The notes under the pieces were generated by a model that was given only the letters and a program-made list of their open reading frames with translations, was not told where the DNA came from and did not search any database. This document shows positions 7,515-16,015 of a stretch of DNA of 39,579 nt, one piece after another. Both the position numbers and the translations under genes were made by a program. Position 1 is the stretch's first letter, and each line of letters starts with the position of its first letter. The DNA is from a virus. The stretch covers positions 1 through 39,579 of the IMG/VR virus record IMGVR_UViG_3300005471_000032; one strand, given 5' to 3'.

Positions 7515-8152
7515 CATACAATCCTGAAATCCCTCTATCTACCGAATCACCTAGCACTTCTGCTTCTCCTGTTCAGGTGAACTTCGATCAGTTTGCAGCC
7601 ATTTTCTCTCAGCTAGCGCTTGGCGTTTTCTATAATCACATGCCATTTAATAGTTCAAGCCAAGGAAAGCATGCGTCTGTCATCTTCCAAAATCAAACTC
7701 TTGATCCTGGAGTAACGGAAGATTTAGGAGTACTGTATAGCAAAAACGCAATCTCAGCGGCTTCAACTGAACCCCAGTTATTCGCCCAAATTCCTAAGTT
7801 TTTGCCCACTCAAACAGACACAACCGACGCTCCAAATATTCCCATGCAATTGACTTACAACTCGGTGAATACTGCGGGTCCCGTCTATTACAGCTTCCTT
7901 CCAGGGGGCTACATATTTTACTTTGGATTAGTTACAGCGACAAATCTAGTGCCTCATACGATCACTTTAACTCCTGCTCCCACTCAGATTTTAATAGCCA
8001 TAGCGAATCCCAATACAGTTGAAACAGGAAGTCAACATAGACCACTGAAGATCTCTACCAATATCACGGCGGCGAATACCTTCGATGTCTACGCAAGTTT
8101 CTCTCCTCTTCCTCAATATGACTTTTCATGGATGGCGGTGGCAATAGCATGA
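7511..8152 (+). CDS. Tail/adaptor structural protein, paralogue 3 of 3, 213 aa
   Basis: Begins MTYNPEIPLSTESPS, with VNFDQFAAIFSQLALGVFYNHMPF, QGKHASVIF, YIFYFGLVT and the terminus FSWMAVAIA matching the other two copies. Its end overlaps the following gene (ATGA). The three copies are diverged at DNA level, so the triplication is old. Probably part of the short-tail/connector assembly. Confidence 0.6.
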   Translation: MTYNPEIPLSTESPSTSASPVQVNFDQFAAIFSQLALGVFYNHMPFNSSSQGKHASVIFQNQTLDPGVTEDLGVLYSKNAISAASTEPQLFAQIPKFLPTQTDTTDAPNIPMQLTYNSVNTAGPVYYSFLPGGYIFYFGLVTATNLVPHTITLTPAPTQILIAIANPNTVETGSQHRPLKISTNITAANTFDVYASFSPLPQYDFSWMAVAIA

Positions 8153-10665
8153 GCTCAACTAACTTTATGATAGGTCCTATAAAGGACGGCTTAAGAAAAG
8201 ACATAAAACCCTATGCACTCACAGAAGATGCATTCGCGGTTTTGGTCAATGCCTACCAATGGAGAGGACGAGTTGTTAGACGATCAGGCTACACTCTTTT
8301 AGGTCGTCTTTCCAACAACACTCCCGTCATGGGATTGAAAACTAGAGAGCTATTTGGTTTAGGTCTGCAACAACTTATCGCCTTTGATACGACACTTGCC
8401 TATGAATTCAATACAGGAACGCTCACTTTCTTGCCTCTTCCCAGTGTAATGCCTGTGGTTTGGAGCGGTACAGACTATCAGTTTTTCTTTACCACGAATT
8501 ATGCAGGAGCTTTTTGGGCTACCAATTCTAAGCCAGGATTAAACGGAATAGCAATTGCCAATATCAATAATGCCAATCCTGCACAAGTAACTACCACCGT
8601 GAATCATGGATTTACTACAGGTCAATCCGTCACGATTATCAACGTTACAGGTTATCCGCCTCTTCTTCCTTCCACTTCTCCTTTAAATGGTCAGGTATTC
8701 ACTATCACGGTGACAGGATTAAACACTTTTACTTTAGATGGTTTGAATGGAGCGCTTTATGGACCCTATGTTTCTGGTGGTATCGCTCTTAATTCTCAAG
8801 TGTCTATTACTGGCCAAGATGGTATCCGATACTACGGAGCGCTGACCAACGGAACAGGATGGGCAAACTATAATCCTCCAGTCGATGAAAATAATGCTCT
8901 CATGGGAGCGTTGCTGATTTTCCCTTATAGAGGATATTTAATATTTCTTAATACGACTGAGGGAAATGAAGCTGAATTCTTTAATTATGGAAATAGAGCT
9001 AGATGGACACAGATTGGAACGCCTTATTACTCAGAACCAGTACCCACAACTCCAAGTCCACAAACAGCAGATCCAAAAGCTGTAAGAGACGATCTATTTG
9101 GACGTGGAGGGGCGAATGATGCACCAACCCAAGAAGTCATTATTGGAGCGGCTTTTATTCGTGACGTTTTGGTGGTTTATTTTGAACGTAGCTCTTGGAG
9201 GTTACGGTTCGTCAATAATGCCCAAAATCCATTCGTTTGGGAGCGTATAAACGTTGAGCTAGGGGCAAGTTGCACCTTCAGCACAATACCCTTTGATAAA
9301 GGCGTTATGGGTATCGGAAATAGGGGTATCGTCATTAGCGATGGAAATGACACGATTCGATTCGATGAGAAGATCCCTGATGACATCTTTGATATTCGCC
9401 AATCAGAGAATGGATACCAAAGAGTCTATGGAATAAGAACGTTTAGAACGCGTCTAAACTACTGGACAATCCCGAGTGCTAGCAACCTACTTGGCAAATT
9501 CCCCGATCAAGTGCTAGTTTTTAACTATGAAACTCAGAATTGGAGCTATTTTGATGACTGTTTCACCTGTTTTGGATACTATTACCCAGAAACATCGGAC
9601 CTTGGCGATAGATGGATTGACTTAACTCAACCTTGGCCAAACTACGATGATAAGAACTGTGAAGCTGGAACCTCACACTCTGGACTTGAGACTGTCGTTG
9701 CTGGAAATCAGCAAGGTTTTGTCTTTAGATTAGAGCAAAAGAACTATCAAAATGAACCAAGCCTATTTATTCAGGGGATTGCTGCTAATGTCATTACTAG
9801 CCCAAATCATAACTTACCTGATAAGACATGGATTTCTCTTTCGAATGTAAGCGGAACTACTAGCGCTGACGGAGAATCCTTAAATCAAAGAAACTTCCAG
9901 ATCAGTTATTTAACTGCCAATACCTTCTCTCTTAATGAATTTGAACCGATCAATGCAGGACTTGCAAGTGGTGCTTCATTTGGCACAACATTGGCCCCTT
10001 ATTTCATTAATTTTGTACCAATTTTAAGAGGGTCGGTTCGTATTTATGTTGGGGCTATTCTTTTTACTGATTCGGCGCTTGATGGGATTCTTACATCGAA
10101 TGTTGCTGGAACTGTCGGAACTATTAACTACCTTACAGGAGCTTTAACCCTTACGTTTAGCCCTCCTTTAGGTGCTCCGACTCAAGTGAATATCTATGTG
10201 GTAGCAGTTGACCCCGAACAAATCCTAGTCCCTGTAAATCTGACTGGGGTTTATGTTCCTGGTGGTCTGATTACAAAAATCTCAAACGTTGATATCCAAT
10301 CCAAAATCTTTAACTTCTTTAATGAAGATGCAGGAACAAGACTTAGCAAGATTGATTTCTATACGAATCTTACTGCTAATGGTCAGTTCCAAGTTAACGT
10401 TCTTGGAGATAGTAGCAATTTACCTATAAACACTCCTCTTCCTGACAACTTACAAAGTAATGTGGTCTTAACAACCAAGAACCCTTATCAAGTTGGCTCA
10501 GGATCTGAGACGATTTATAGGTTATTCTGTGATGCAACAAGCCAAACCGTCCAAGTTCAACTCAATCTCAGCGATAAGCAAATGGCTGTCTCAGCGATCA
10601 ACGATCAAAACATCGAGATTGTGGCCATGATGTTTACGATTAGAGATAGAGGTCGCTTAGTATGA
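8149..10665 (+). CDS. Packaged-DNA stabilisation/tail hub protein, P22 gp10-like, 838 aa
   Basis: The largest gene. The opening (MIGPIKDGLRKDIKPYALTEDAF then RRSGYTLLGRL) has the form typical of phage stabilisation or hub proteins, followed by a long propeller-like beta body. FCCH-like modules are visible around residues 145-220 (VTTTVNHGFTTGQSVTI) and 545-605 (VITSPNHNLPDKTWISL), and a VGTINYLTGALTLTF module around 655-690. Start taken as ATG 8149 because it overlaps the previous stop (ATGA); an upstream in-frame ATG at 8128 has no ribosome site. Expected at the tail hub plugging the portal. Confidence 0.65.
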   Translation: MSSTNFMIGPIKDGLRKDIKPYALTEDAFAVLVNAYQWRGRVVRRSGYTLLGRLSNNTPVMGLKTRELFGLGLQQLIAFDTTLAYEFNTGTLTFLPLPSVMPVVWSGTDYQFFFTTNYAGAFWATNSKPGLNGIAIANINNANPAQVTTTVNHGFTTGQSVTIINVTGYPPLLPSTSPLNGQVFTITVTGLNTFTLDGLNGALYGPYVSGGIALNSQVSITGQDGIRYYGALTNGTGWANYNPPVDENNALMGALLIFPYRGYLIFLNTTEGNEAEFFNYGNRARWTQIGTPYYSEPVPTTPSPQTADPKAVRDDLFGRGGANDAPTQEVIIGAAFIRDVLVVYFERSSWRLRFVNNAQNPFVWERINVELGASCTFSTIPFDKGVMGIGNRGIVISDGNDTIRFDEKIPDDIFDIRQSENGYQRVYGIRTFRTRLNYWTIPSASNLLGKFPDQVLVFNYETQNWSYFDDCFTCFGYYYPETSDLGDRWIDLTQPWPNYDDKNCEAGTSHSGLETVVAGNQQGFVFRLEQKNYQNEPSLFIQGIAANVITSPNHNLPDKTWISLSNVSGTTSADGESLNQRNFQISYLTANTFSLNEFEPINAGLASGASFGTTLAPYFINFVPILRGSVRIYVGAILFTDSALDGILTSNVAGTVGTINYLTGALTLTFSPPLGAPTQVNIYVVAVDPEQILVPVNLTGVYVPGGLITKISNVDIQSKIFNFFNEDAGTRLSKIDFYTNLTANGQFQVNVLGDSSNLPINTPLPDNLQSNVVLTTKNPYQVGSGSETIYRLFCDATSQTVQVQLNLSDKQMAVSAINDQNIEIVAMMFTIRDRGRLV

Positions 10666-11183
10666 CGGCTCCCGCTCAACCAAACAATCCTTCTAATCTT
10701 TTTACTCCCTTTCTGGAATCCACCTACAATATCCCAGAGGAAGACGATAGAGGAAGAGCCTATTTAAATGACAAGTTATCGGCTTTATCTGATGTGGCAA
10801 ATGACAAGAAGATCGGATTGTACGTTCAAGAAGCTGAGAACTTCAACGGAGAGAAATGGGTCTATCTTACCACGAAAAAGGTAAGAAACGGATACCAAGC
10901 CATCGCCTATATTCAGAATCTTCCCAATGCTGGCGTCATTACAATTCCAAATCCCATCCCTAATATCAACGAGCAATTTGTAGTCACTCACACATGGGGC
11001 TCAGCTTCTCTTCCTTGCACTTCGATAGGAGCAGGAGATGGAAATTACTTTTCATTCTTCACACTTGGAAACCCAAATATTTTTTATACATTAAGCGATA
11101 CTCAAATCGTCATCACCACAACAGTTGATTTAAGTGCCTATAGTTGCTTCATAGTTATTGAGTATTTGCGCGATGGAGTGTAA
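10662..11183 (+). CDS. Structural protein, 173 aa
   Basis: The first 55 residues are polar (NLFTPFLESTYNIPEEDDRGRAYLNDK), followed by a beta-rich domain with Asn/Gly turns ending in SCFIVIEYLRDGV. It overlaps the gp10-like gene by four bases (ATGA), which argues for a stoichiometric partner of the tail hub. No specific family recognised. Confidence 0.6.
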   Translation: MTAPAQPNNPSNLFTPFLESTYNIPEEDDRGRAYLNDKLSALSDVANDKKIGLYVQEAENFNGEKWVYLTTKKVRNGYQAIAYIQNLPNAGVITIPNPIPNINEQFVVTHTWGSASLPCTSIGAGDGNYFSFFTLGNPNIFYTLSDTQIVITTTVDLSAYSCFIVIEYLRDGV

Positions 11184-11225
11184 AAAATAAGTTTATGATA
11201 TGGTCACAAAAAACATGAGGTAGTT

Positions 11226-11837
11226 ATGGACCCTTCAACAATGATGATGTTATTTAGCATGCTTGGCCCTGCTTTAAGCGGTGGCATGGGAGGACAAGAA
11301 GGTGAGTTCAAATCTACCTATAATCCTAATCAACTTGGCTTTCTAGACAATATGCTGAATAATATTAAAGGTCAGAATCAAGATATCACTCAAAACCAGA
11401 ACTACCAGCAAGGCCAAGATTGGCTGCATTCTTTATTCAGTGACCCAGATTTCTTCAAGAACTTTGAAGCTCCTTTACAAAGACAGTTTCAAGAAAACAC
11501 AGTGCCTGAATTAGCTAATCGTTTTGCTGGTATGGGATCAGGTGGGTCTATGGGCTCCACAGCTTTTAGAAATCAATTAGGTAGAGAAGGAAGCAATCTA
11601 TCAACGAATATCGCAGCCTTAAGAGGTGGAATGCAGCAACAGGGTGTAAATCAATCCTTGCAGTATGGACAACAACCAATTCAGAATATGATGCAAATGA
11701 TGCAACAGGCTTTACAACCAACTCAAAACGTATACCAACCACCAACGGCTGGACCTATGGGGGATATTATGTCATCTCTAGCAGGTGGTTTTGCAAAAGG
11801 ATATGGAAACAAAATGGGTCAAGGAATGGCGGGGTAA
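11226..11837 (+). CDS. Putative internal/ejection virion protein, 203 aa (P22 gp7 position)
   Basis: Met/Gln/Gly-rich protein. It opens MDPSTMMMLFSMLGPALSGG, has a long Gln/Asn region (IKGQNQDITQNQNYQQGQDW), then GMGSGGSMGSTAFRNQLG and many Met-Gln repeats. This composition is common for small internal virion proteins of podoviruses. The start has GAGG six bases upstream. It precedes two larger proteins of similar type, recalling P22 gp7-gp20-gp16. Ejection into the host envelope at infection is inferred by analogy. Confidence 0.55.
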   Translation: MDPSTMMMLFSMLGPALSGGMGGQEGEFKSTYNPNQLGFLDNMLNNIKGQNQDITQNQNYQQGQDWLHSLFSDPDFFKNFEAPLQRQFQENTVPELANRFAGMGSGGSMGSTAFRNQLGREGSNLSTNIAALRGGMQQQGVNQSLQYGQQPIQNMMQMMQQALQPTQNVYQPPTAGPMGDIMSSLAGGFAKGYGNKMGQGMAG

Positions 11838-11840
11838 AAA

Positions 11841-13244
11841 ATGGTTTCAATAATTCCAGCAGAGAGAACACCTTGGGATGTGATTGGAAAGAAGATTGGC
11901 GCAAATATAAGCGAGAATCTTCCTGGAGCAGTCGAGCAAGGATATAATAGAGGTCTTCTTCAGCAAAGTTTAGCGAAAATTCGTGACATTGCAAAAGATC
12001 CCAATGCGAGTCCTTTAGATGCAGTTTTAGCAACGATGGAAGCAGGAGCAGGAATACCAGGAAGTGAAAGGTATCTTGGAATGCTTGCGCCTGAAATCAT
12101 GAAGCTTGCTCAAGCAAAAGTAGCTCCTAAAACTCCTCTAGCAAGTGAACTTGATGGAGGAGGACGAGAATCTCCTCAAATGACTCCAAGACAAGAGTTG
12201 CCTGGATTTATGGGACAACAAAGAGAAGCTCAAAAAGCTACCGAGTTTTTCCCTACTAATGTGGGACCAAAAGAGCAAGTAGGTAACGTTTCACAAGAAG
12301 CCACAACAGGCGTTAAAATGCCTTTGCTTACTCCAAGTGAATATGGACCAAGAGCAAGACAAATAGCCGAAGAAAGGACTAATGCGGGCATCCCTACTAC
12401 TCCTCAGCAAGCAATAGAAGAGGTGAAGCAGCATGAAGAAGATAAAAAGATTCATAATGCCAAAGTCGATGAAGAGCTAAAACAAAGAGTCTCAGGTCAA
12501 GAAAAGTATGGCATGAGAGCGGTTGAATCCCTCAATAAAGTTCTACCCGATAGTCCGCCCGAAGTACAAGCCTACTTCAAAAAGCTTGGAGAAAACGTTT
12601 CTAAAGAAGGGAAAAGCGAAGCTGAAATTGATAGATTCCTAGCTGAAAAAGCCAAGAACTTTGCTAATTCAGTTAACAATATCAAAACAGATATCTCAGC
12701 TCCTAGAATTCATAAGAATTTAGTGAGGGGATTTCTTGGAACTTATAAGAATTTCGATCAAGCGGCATCCGATGCTAGAAAACATCTTAAGCCATTGCTA
12801 GATGCTCAGCTATATGACTACTCAAGAAATCTTCTAGCAGAGCAAGGTTATTACCCCGAAGAAAGAGAGATCATCGTCAATCCTTTGACTGATAAATCTC
12901 AAGCTTTATTGAATGCAGTTCCAACACAACCAAAGCCATATAGGATTGGTGGAATGGCTGGGACTCCCGTTAAGCTTGATGCAAATGCAGGCGACAAGGA
13001 TGAAATCAAAACCTCTTTATTGGAATTGAAGAAGATTGAGCCTAACTTTAGCCTTCCTCTAGCTAGAAAAACATTCGAAGACAAGCATTATGGATGGAGA
13101 ACCTTCAAGGATGCTTTAAATGAATTACAGGAAGAAGGGTTTGCACTAGAAGACGACCAAAGAACCCAGATGGGTATACTTGATTCACCTCCTTTGACAG
13201 AACTCGAAAGAATTCTCGAAGGCTTAAATTTGCAAGGAAGATAA
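11841..13244 (+). CDS. Putative internal/ejection virion protein, 467 aa
   Basis: Predominantly helical. Residues about 20-75 are amphipathic and Ala/Gly-rich (IGANISENLPGAVEQGYNRG); the centre is charged (KQHEEDKKIHNAKVDEELKQ); the C-terminal 120 residues look globular and end in a Leu/Glu-rich helix. No transglycosylase or amidase motif was seen. The ATG follows the previous stop by three bases and the stop overlaps the next start (TAATG). Role by position within the presumed ejection module. Confidence 0.55.
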   Translation: MVSIIPAERTPWDVIGKKIGANISENLPGAVEQGYNRGLLQQSLAKIRDIAKDPNASPLDAVLATMEAGAGIPGSERYLGMLAPEIMKLAQAKVAPKTPLASELDGGGRESPQMTPRQELPGFMGQQREAQKATEFFPTNVGPKEQVGNVSQEATTGVKMPLLTPSEYGPRARQIAEERTNAGIPTTPQQAIEEVKQHEEDKKIHNAKVDEELKQRVSGQEKYGMRAVESLNKVLPDSPPEVQAYFKKLGENVSKEGKSEAEIDRFLAEKAKNFANSVNNIKTDISAPRIHKNLVRGFLGTYKNFDQAASDARKHLKPLLDAQLYDYSRNLLAEQGYYPEEREIIVNPLTDKSQALLNAVPTQPKPYRIGGMAGTPVKLDANAGDKDEIKTSLLELKKIEPNFSLPLARKTFEDKHYGWRTFKDALNELQEEGFALEDDQRTQMGILDSPPLTELERILEGLNLQGR

Positions 13245-14638
13245 TGATCCCTCAAATAGCTAACTCATTGTCAAGCGGCTTTACATCACAGCAGATTATT
13301 GCCTTTTTGATGAGACAATTTCCCTCTCAATCTAAGAAAATACAAAAGGCTTTGTCTTCGGGTTACACCGCTGAACAAGTGCTTAAGTTTTTGTCAGGAG
13401 GGAAAAAGGGATTAGCACAGGAAGAGCCTCAAGTTGGAACTGAACATGCAAAGGCAAGAAATCTTGATATTCAGAGAAGAGAAAATGTCAATAAAACGGC
13501 ATTAGGTGCAGCAGGTGCAGGAGCTTTAGCGATAGGTGGGGGTCTAGCCGCTCCTATGGCAACTCAAGCTTTACAGCGTGCAGCTCCTCAACTATTTGGG
13601 CCTGGATCTATCGTGGCCCCTCAAGCACCCGTAACACCTGCGGCCATAGCCACCCAAGCCACACCCCAATTGCCATTAAGTCCACCGCAATCACAATCTT
13701 TAGGAACCAGTCCACTTCAACAACCTCCTGTTGCTCCAAGTTTAGCACAACCTGAAGCTGCAATTCCACCTCAAGTAAAACCTAGTATAGCAACTGAAAT
13801 TTTAAATAAGTTTCCTGGTGTTGAAGCGAAAATCAATGACATGCTTGCGAGTAAAAATACTCCCGAGGCAATCGCTCAATACTTCAAGCAATTCAATCCA
13901 AGTCAGACCAAGAAACTTGAGAAAGAAGCAGGCGTTTCCATACAGGAGATTATCAGTGAATATGTCGCCAAAAAGCAGACGGAAGAACCGCCGAGTGTGG
14001 AACCCCAAGGCCAAGAATTGGATGTACCCGAAGAAACGGCTGAAGTAGAACCTGTTAAAATAGAGACAGGACATACGGTCGCATCTCCTCAAGGAATGGG
14101 TGAAGTTAAAGCTATCCGTAACGGAAAAGCAATTATTGAAGTGGATGGAAAGAAACACCAAGTCAATGAAGATGAGTTAATCCAATCTCCAATCCCTGAA
14201 AAAGATCTTGCCGATCTATACGATGATCTCATTAGCGGAATCGAAAAGACTACAGGAAAACAAGTATCTAGAAACGTCGATTGGGCTGGATATGATCCAA
14301 CCACCAATGAATTAGCATATAAGCCTCATGGAAGCGATAAACTATATGCATACGAAGATATAGCCCCTGAAGATGTTGAACTCCTTACAAGCCTTTTAAC
14401 ACAGCGTAAATCAACAGGTGAAAACTTTATCGGAGCTTGGGCGGCGGGAACGGAATCTCCTATTGGTGCAGCAATGTATCAGCTCATCAAGAAACTACAA
14501 TCTGAACGTGGTGGAAAAGGAAACGAATACAAGAATAAATACGAAACCATTTATGATGCTTTAGAACCCGCAAAGAAAGCAGCTAAGGAACGCCATGCAG
14601 AAAGAAAGAAAAAAGCCAAAAAGCCAAAACCTCATTAA
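13244..14638 (+). CDS. Multidomain virion protein with KTSC-like domain, 464 aa
   Basis: The N-terminus has two copies of a short repeat (SSGFTSQQIIAFL and SSGYTAEQVLKFL). A small hydrophobic Ala/Gly segment follows near residues 85-110 (ALGAAGAGALAIGGGLAAPM), then a Pro/Gln-rich linker to about 180. Near 280-315 is a KOW-like strand set (GMGEVKAIRNGKAIIEVDG). Around 340-400 is a segment resembling the KTSC fold (WAGYDPTTNELAY, then KLYAYEDIAPEDV). The tail is a Lys-rich basic stretch that could bind DNA. The membrane-active segment plus basic tail fits a protein ejected with DNA. Domain calls are by eye. Confidence 0.55.
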   Translation: MIPQIANSLSSGFTSQQIIAFLMRQFPSQSKKIQKALSSGYTAEQVLKFLSGGKKGLAQEEPQVGTEHAKARNLDIQRRENVNKTALGAAGAGALAIGGGLAAPMATQALQRAAPQLFGPGSIVAPQAPVTPAAIATQATPQLPLSPPQSQSLGTSPLQQPPVAPSLAQPEAAIPPQVKPSIATEILNKFPGVEAKINDMLASKNTPEAIAQYFKQFNPSQTKKLEKEAGVSIQEIISEYVAKKQTEEPPSVEPQGQELDVPEETAEVEPVKIETGHTVASPQGMGEVKAIRNGKAIIEVDGKKHQVNEDELIQSPIPEKDLADLYDDLISGIEKTTGKQVSRNVDWAGYDPTTNELAYKPHGSDKLYAYEDIAPEDVELLTSLLTQRKSTGENFIGAWAAGTESPIGAAMYQLIKKLQSERGGKGNEYKNKYETIYDALEPAKKAAKERHAERKKKAKKPKPH

Positions 14639-14685
14639 GCTCTTGTATTTCTTAGCTAATCATAAGAAAAAGAAGAAGTGATCTG

Positions 14686-15072
14686 CTAGCAATCGTGATC
14701 CTGTTCACTGTTTTTATTTAATCGTTGAAGTGCCAATTCAGATTGGCACATGTTCTTTGCTAATTCCATGAATTTACAGGTAAGCTCAAATTCATGCTGA
14801 TATGTTTCACAATAAAATTTATATACCTCTCCAGCATAATCCCAAAATTCACATATAGAACCGCCTTCGGGATTACGATAAATTATTATTTCAAAAAATC
14901 CTTGAACATCTTCTGCGGAATTAAAAAATGGAGGACAAATTTTTTGTTTAATAGTAAATCCTTGATGAGCCCTTGCATCATCACACTTATCAATATCATC
15001 AGGATATTCAAAAGACTTTTTAGTATATCTATCTGGTTTAACATTGAAGATTGTGATGTGATCCGTTGCCAT
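14686..15072 (-). CDS. Hypothetical protein, 128 aa
   Basis: Mixed alpha/beta protein with several Cys (KICPPFF, CEFWDYAG, FYCETYQHEFELTC). No membrane segment and no family recognised. ATG at 15072 has GGAG seven bases upstream. Last gene of a leftward four-gene cassette (15906 to 14686) inserted between the ejection proteins and the fibre genes; it converges on the 464-aa gene with only 47 bases between the stops and no strong terminator. Confidence 0.6.
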   Translation of the reverse strand: MATDHITIFNVKPDRYTKKSFEYPDDIDKCDDARAHQGFTIKQKICPPFFNSAEDVQGFFEIIIYRNPEGGSICEFWDYAGEVYKFYCETYQHEFELTCKFMELAKNMCQSELALQRLNKNSEQDHDC

Positions 15073-15074
15073 AT

Positions 15075-15458
15075 TTATACTCCAAAAAAAGGAACTTTAT
15101 AAATTAATTCTTTTAATTTACTCTTAGATTTACCAGTACATAATTCAGAGCATCCGTCAAGATTGCTTAGATTTTCTCTGACTTCACCAAGCCACTTATT
15201 GTATAAATCTCTCTCTTCATCATTGCAAGATCTATTGAAATCATGCCACAATCTTGCAAAGGGATCTGTTATTTCACAAGATGGACAGTCATATAAGAAT
15301 GTATGTTGAGGATTCTTTCTCTTTCTTCCAACTTGAGTCCATTTTCTACATTTTGGGCATCTTGAACCACCAGACCTTCCTTGAGCTAATTCTTCTTCAT
15401 CCCAATAAAAGTGTTCACCATTGCTTATGGCTTCTTCAATGCTAGTGATGTAATTCAT
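15075..15458 (-). CDS. Zinc-ribbon-like hypothetical protein, 127 aa
   Basis: Residues about 34-37 and 58-61 are CPKC and CPSC, a two-knuckle zinc ribbon separated by a basic beta hairpin (RKWTQVGRKRKNPQHTF). A helical C-terminal part follows (DFNRSCNDEERDLYNKW). Start overlaps the upstream stop by one base (TAATG). It may bind nucleic acid; the target is unknown. Confidence 0.6.
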   Translation of the reverse strand: MNYITSIEEAISNGEHFYWDEEELAQGRSGGSRCPKCRKWTQVGRKRKNPQHTFLYDCPSCEITDPFARLWHDFNRSCNDEERDLYNKWLGEVRENLSNLDGCSELCTGKSKSKLKELIYKVPFFGV

Positions 15459-15703
15459 TATTTTAACTTTTGTTCATGAGACATTAAATGCGCTTTAAAT
15501 TCTGCATCTTGTCTTTCCAATTTTCCATGAAAATCTTTAATTTCTTCTTGAATGCTTCTAAGAATTTGACCTGTTTCAGCTCTAAAAGATTCCATTTTTG
15601 AATCCATTAATCGCCAATCTTGTCTTGATTCTGATCTAAACCAAACGATCAAAGCTGCGTTTGCAAAAAATAGTGTTAAGATTTGTATCCATGATTCATT
15701 CAT
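15458..15703 (-). CDS. Small membrane protein with coiled coil, 81 aa
   Basis: One N-terminal hydrophobic segment (ILTLFFANAALIVWF, about residues 8-22) followed by a charged helix to the end (MESFRAETGQILRSIQEEIK). This layout is seen in small phage inner-membrane proteins, some of which act in lysis, but nothing specific links it to holin or spanin function. Coupled to the HTH gene upstream (ATGA) and to the zinc-ribbon gene downstream (TAATG). Confidence 0.6.
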   Translation of the reverse strand: MNESWIQILTLFFANAALIVWFRSESRQDWRLMDSKMESFRAETGQILRSIQEEIKDFHGKLERQDAEFKAHLMSHEQKLK

Positions 15704-15906
15704 TTTGCCACCTTTGACGCTAGGTCTTTAATGATCGAGACATGTATAGCCTCGATGCTCTTTTTAGATATCCTATAAGGGCTTTTAGGTCCAATACCTA
15801 TACGTATAGCAACCAAAAACCCCTTTTTGAGTGCTCTACGAATAGTATTCTGATGTACCCCGAATATAATAGCAGCTTCCTTAATTGAATAAAACTCCGA
15901 ATCCAT
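15700..15906 (-). CDS. Excisionase/MerR-type helix-turn-helix protein, 68 aa
   Basis: Residues 6-30 (YSIKEAAIIFGVHQNTIRRA) match the winged-helix excisionase-type HTH, followed by the wing (FLVAIRIG...SPYRISKKSIEAI). It is divergently oriented from the fibre gene at 16016 across 109 bases and heads the leftward cassette, so it is a plausible autoregulator of this divergent region. No integrase was found here, so an excision role is unsupported. Confidence 0.75.
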   Translation of the reverse strand: MDSEFYSIKEAAIIFGVHQNTIRRALKKGFLVAIRIGIGPKSPYRISKKSIEAIHVSIIKDLASKVAK

Positions 15907-16015
15907 GTCTACCTCGTAATGTTGGTATATATAGGTGAATCATTGTTAATCAGGAACATGTAAATGAAATTTTTGATTTGCAATAGTGAGGTCAAAGTAA
16001 ACAACAGAGGTTTAT

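Noticed and set aside
13273-13290. AAGCGGCTTTACATCACA within the 464-aa gene matches 18 bases at inverted repeat copy 2
   Set aside because: Only half of the dyad is present and it encodes a normal stretch of the protein (SGFTSQ), which is itself an internal peptide repeat. Probably coincidence.
15700-15906. Excisionase-like HTH as evidence for a temperate phage
   Set aside because: No integrase, attachment site or CI-type repressor with a cleavage domain was found; the HTH family is widely used for simple regulation.
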